From: Eubacteriales bacterium
Lineage (GTDB): Bacteria > Bacillota > Clostridia > Peptostreptococcales > Anaerovoracaceae
Direction: 5' to 3'
Length of the DNA: 5,347 bases
Assembly: GCA_028702415.1 (NCBI GenBank)
Contig: JAQVOT010000090.1
Span: 1 to 5,347 of the forward strand
Below, piece after piece: positions 5,123 through 5,347 of this stretch. Position numbers and translations under genes: made by a program. The notes under the pieces were generated by a model. That model was given only the letters and a program-made list of their open reading frames with translations. It was not told where the DNA came from and ran no database searches. How positions within the stretch are numbered: position 1 is the stretch's first letter; every line of letters begins with the position of its first letter.

Positions 5123-5347
5123 ATGAACGATTTCAGCAAATTCAACAGAATAAGGAATAGTGTAAACAGACATTCTGATTTCGTCACAAATGTTTCCGAA
5201 GTATCAGGAAATAGCGGTTTCAGGTGTCTTCATGTTCTCTGGCTGTATCCTGACATAATGAATATCCATGGTGGAAGAGGAGATATAATGGGGATTCTGC
5301 AGATCTGCAATCTTCTGGGAATTCCGGTAGAAATCCGTAGATTGGAC
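5123..5347 (+). CDS. gatD: Lipid II isoglutaminyl synthase, glutamine amidotransferase subunit GatD, 3' end cut by window
   Basis: My translation gives 75 residues to the right edge. GatD hydrolyses glutamine and passes ammonia to MurT. The segment LHVLWLYPDIMNIHGGRGDI (36-55), followed by an NLLGIPVEIRRLD stretch (63-75), matches the start of GatD and related CobB/CobQ-type class I amidotransferases, where LYPDxxNxxGxRGN is typical. The catalytic Cys and His lie beyond the window. The ATG at 5123 follows AAAGGGTG (5110-5117), 13 nt after the murT stop. GatD proteins usually begin within a few residues of the LYPD strand; here about 34 polar residues precede it and no other plausible start codon lies between, so the extension appears real. 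Identity rests on this motif plus the murT neighbour. Confidence 0.9.
   Translation, partial: MNDFSKFNRIRNSVNRHSDFVTNVSEVSGNSGFRCLHVLWLYPDIMNIHGGRGDIMGILQICNLLGIPVEIRRLD

Overview
The window looks like ordinary chromosome from a low-GC Gram-positive bacterium, most likely of the class Clostridia and possibly Lachnospiraceae-like. This is inferred from gene content: a CBS/DRTGG-type family II pyrophosphatase, a CarD-family RNA polymerase regulator, and a MurT-GatD pair for amidating lipid II. The A+T-rich spacers, purine-rich Shine-Dalgarno sites and SigA-type promoters fit. No mobile element, integrase, CRISPR array or rRNA gene is visible.

Layout. The left part (about 1-1616) is transcribed leftwards. 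A three-gene tRNA operon (Asn-GUU, Leu-UAA, initiator fMet-CAU; CCA encoded in all three) starts from a perfect-consensus promoter at 1587-1616 and ends at an intrinsic terminator at 1194-1236. Behind it, with its own promoter, lies a manganese-dependent inorganic pyrophosphatase gene that runs off the left edge. From about 1750 everything is transcribed rightwards: lipoate-protein ligase A (1768-2754), an unrecognised 72-residue protein (2812-3030), a CarD-family regulator (3114-3644) closed by a strong terminator, then murT (3760-5109) and the start of gatD (5123 to the right edge). The 1558-1767 gap holds the two divergent promoters and otherwise only a short inverted repeat.

How the genes work together. 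Only murT-gatD is a clear functional unit: GatD releases ammonia from glutamine and MurT uses ATP to amidate the D-glutamate of the lipid II stem peptide. The lplA gene and the 72-residue gene are probably co-transcribed. The tRNAs, pyrophosphatase, lipoate ligase and CarD protein are housekeeping functions with no evident shared pathway.

Points worth a second look: lplA appears to make a leaderless or nearly leaderless mRNA; all four promoters assigned to protein genes carry an extended -10 (TGnTATAAT); a perfect 10-bp hairpin sits between tRNA-Asn and tRNA-Leu; GatD has an extra N-terminal segment of about 34 residues; MurT's C-terminal domain departs from its usual motifs; and the 72-residue protein is unidentified. 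I found no convincing evidence of a wholly new system.
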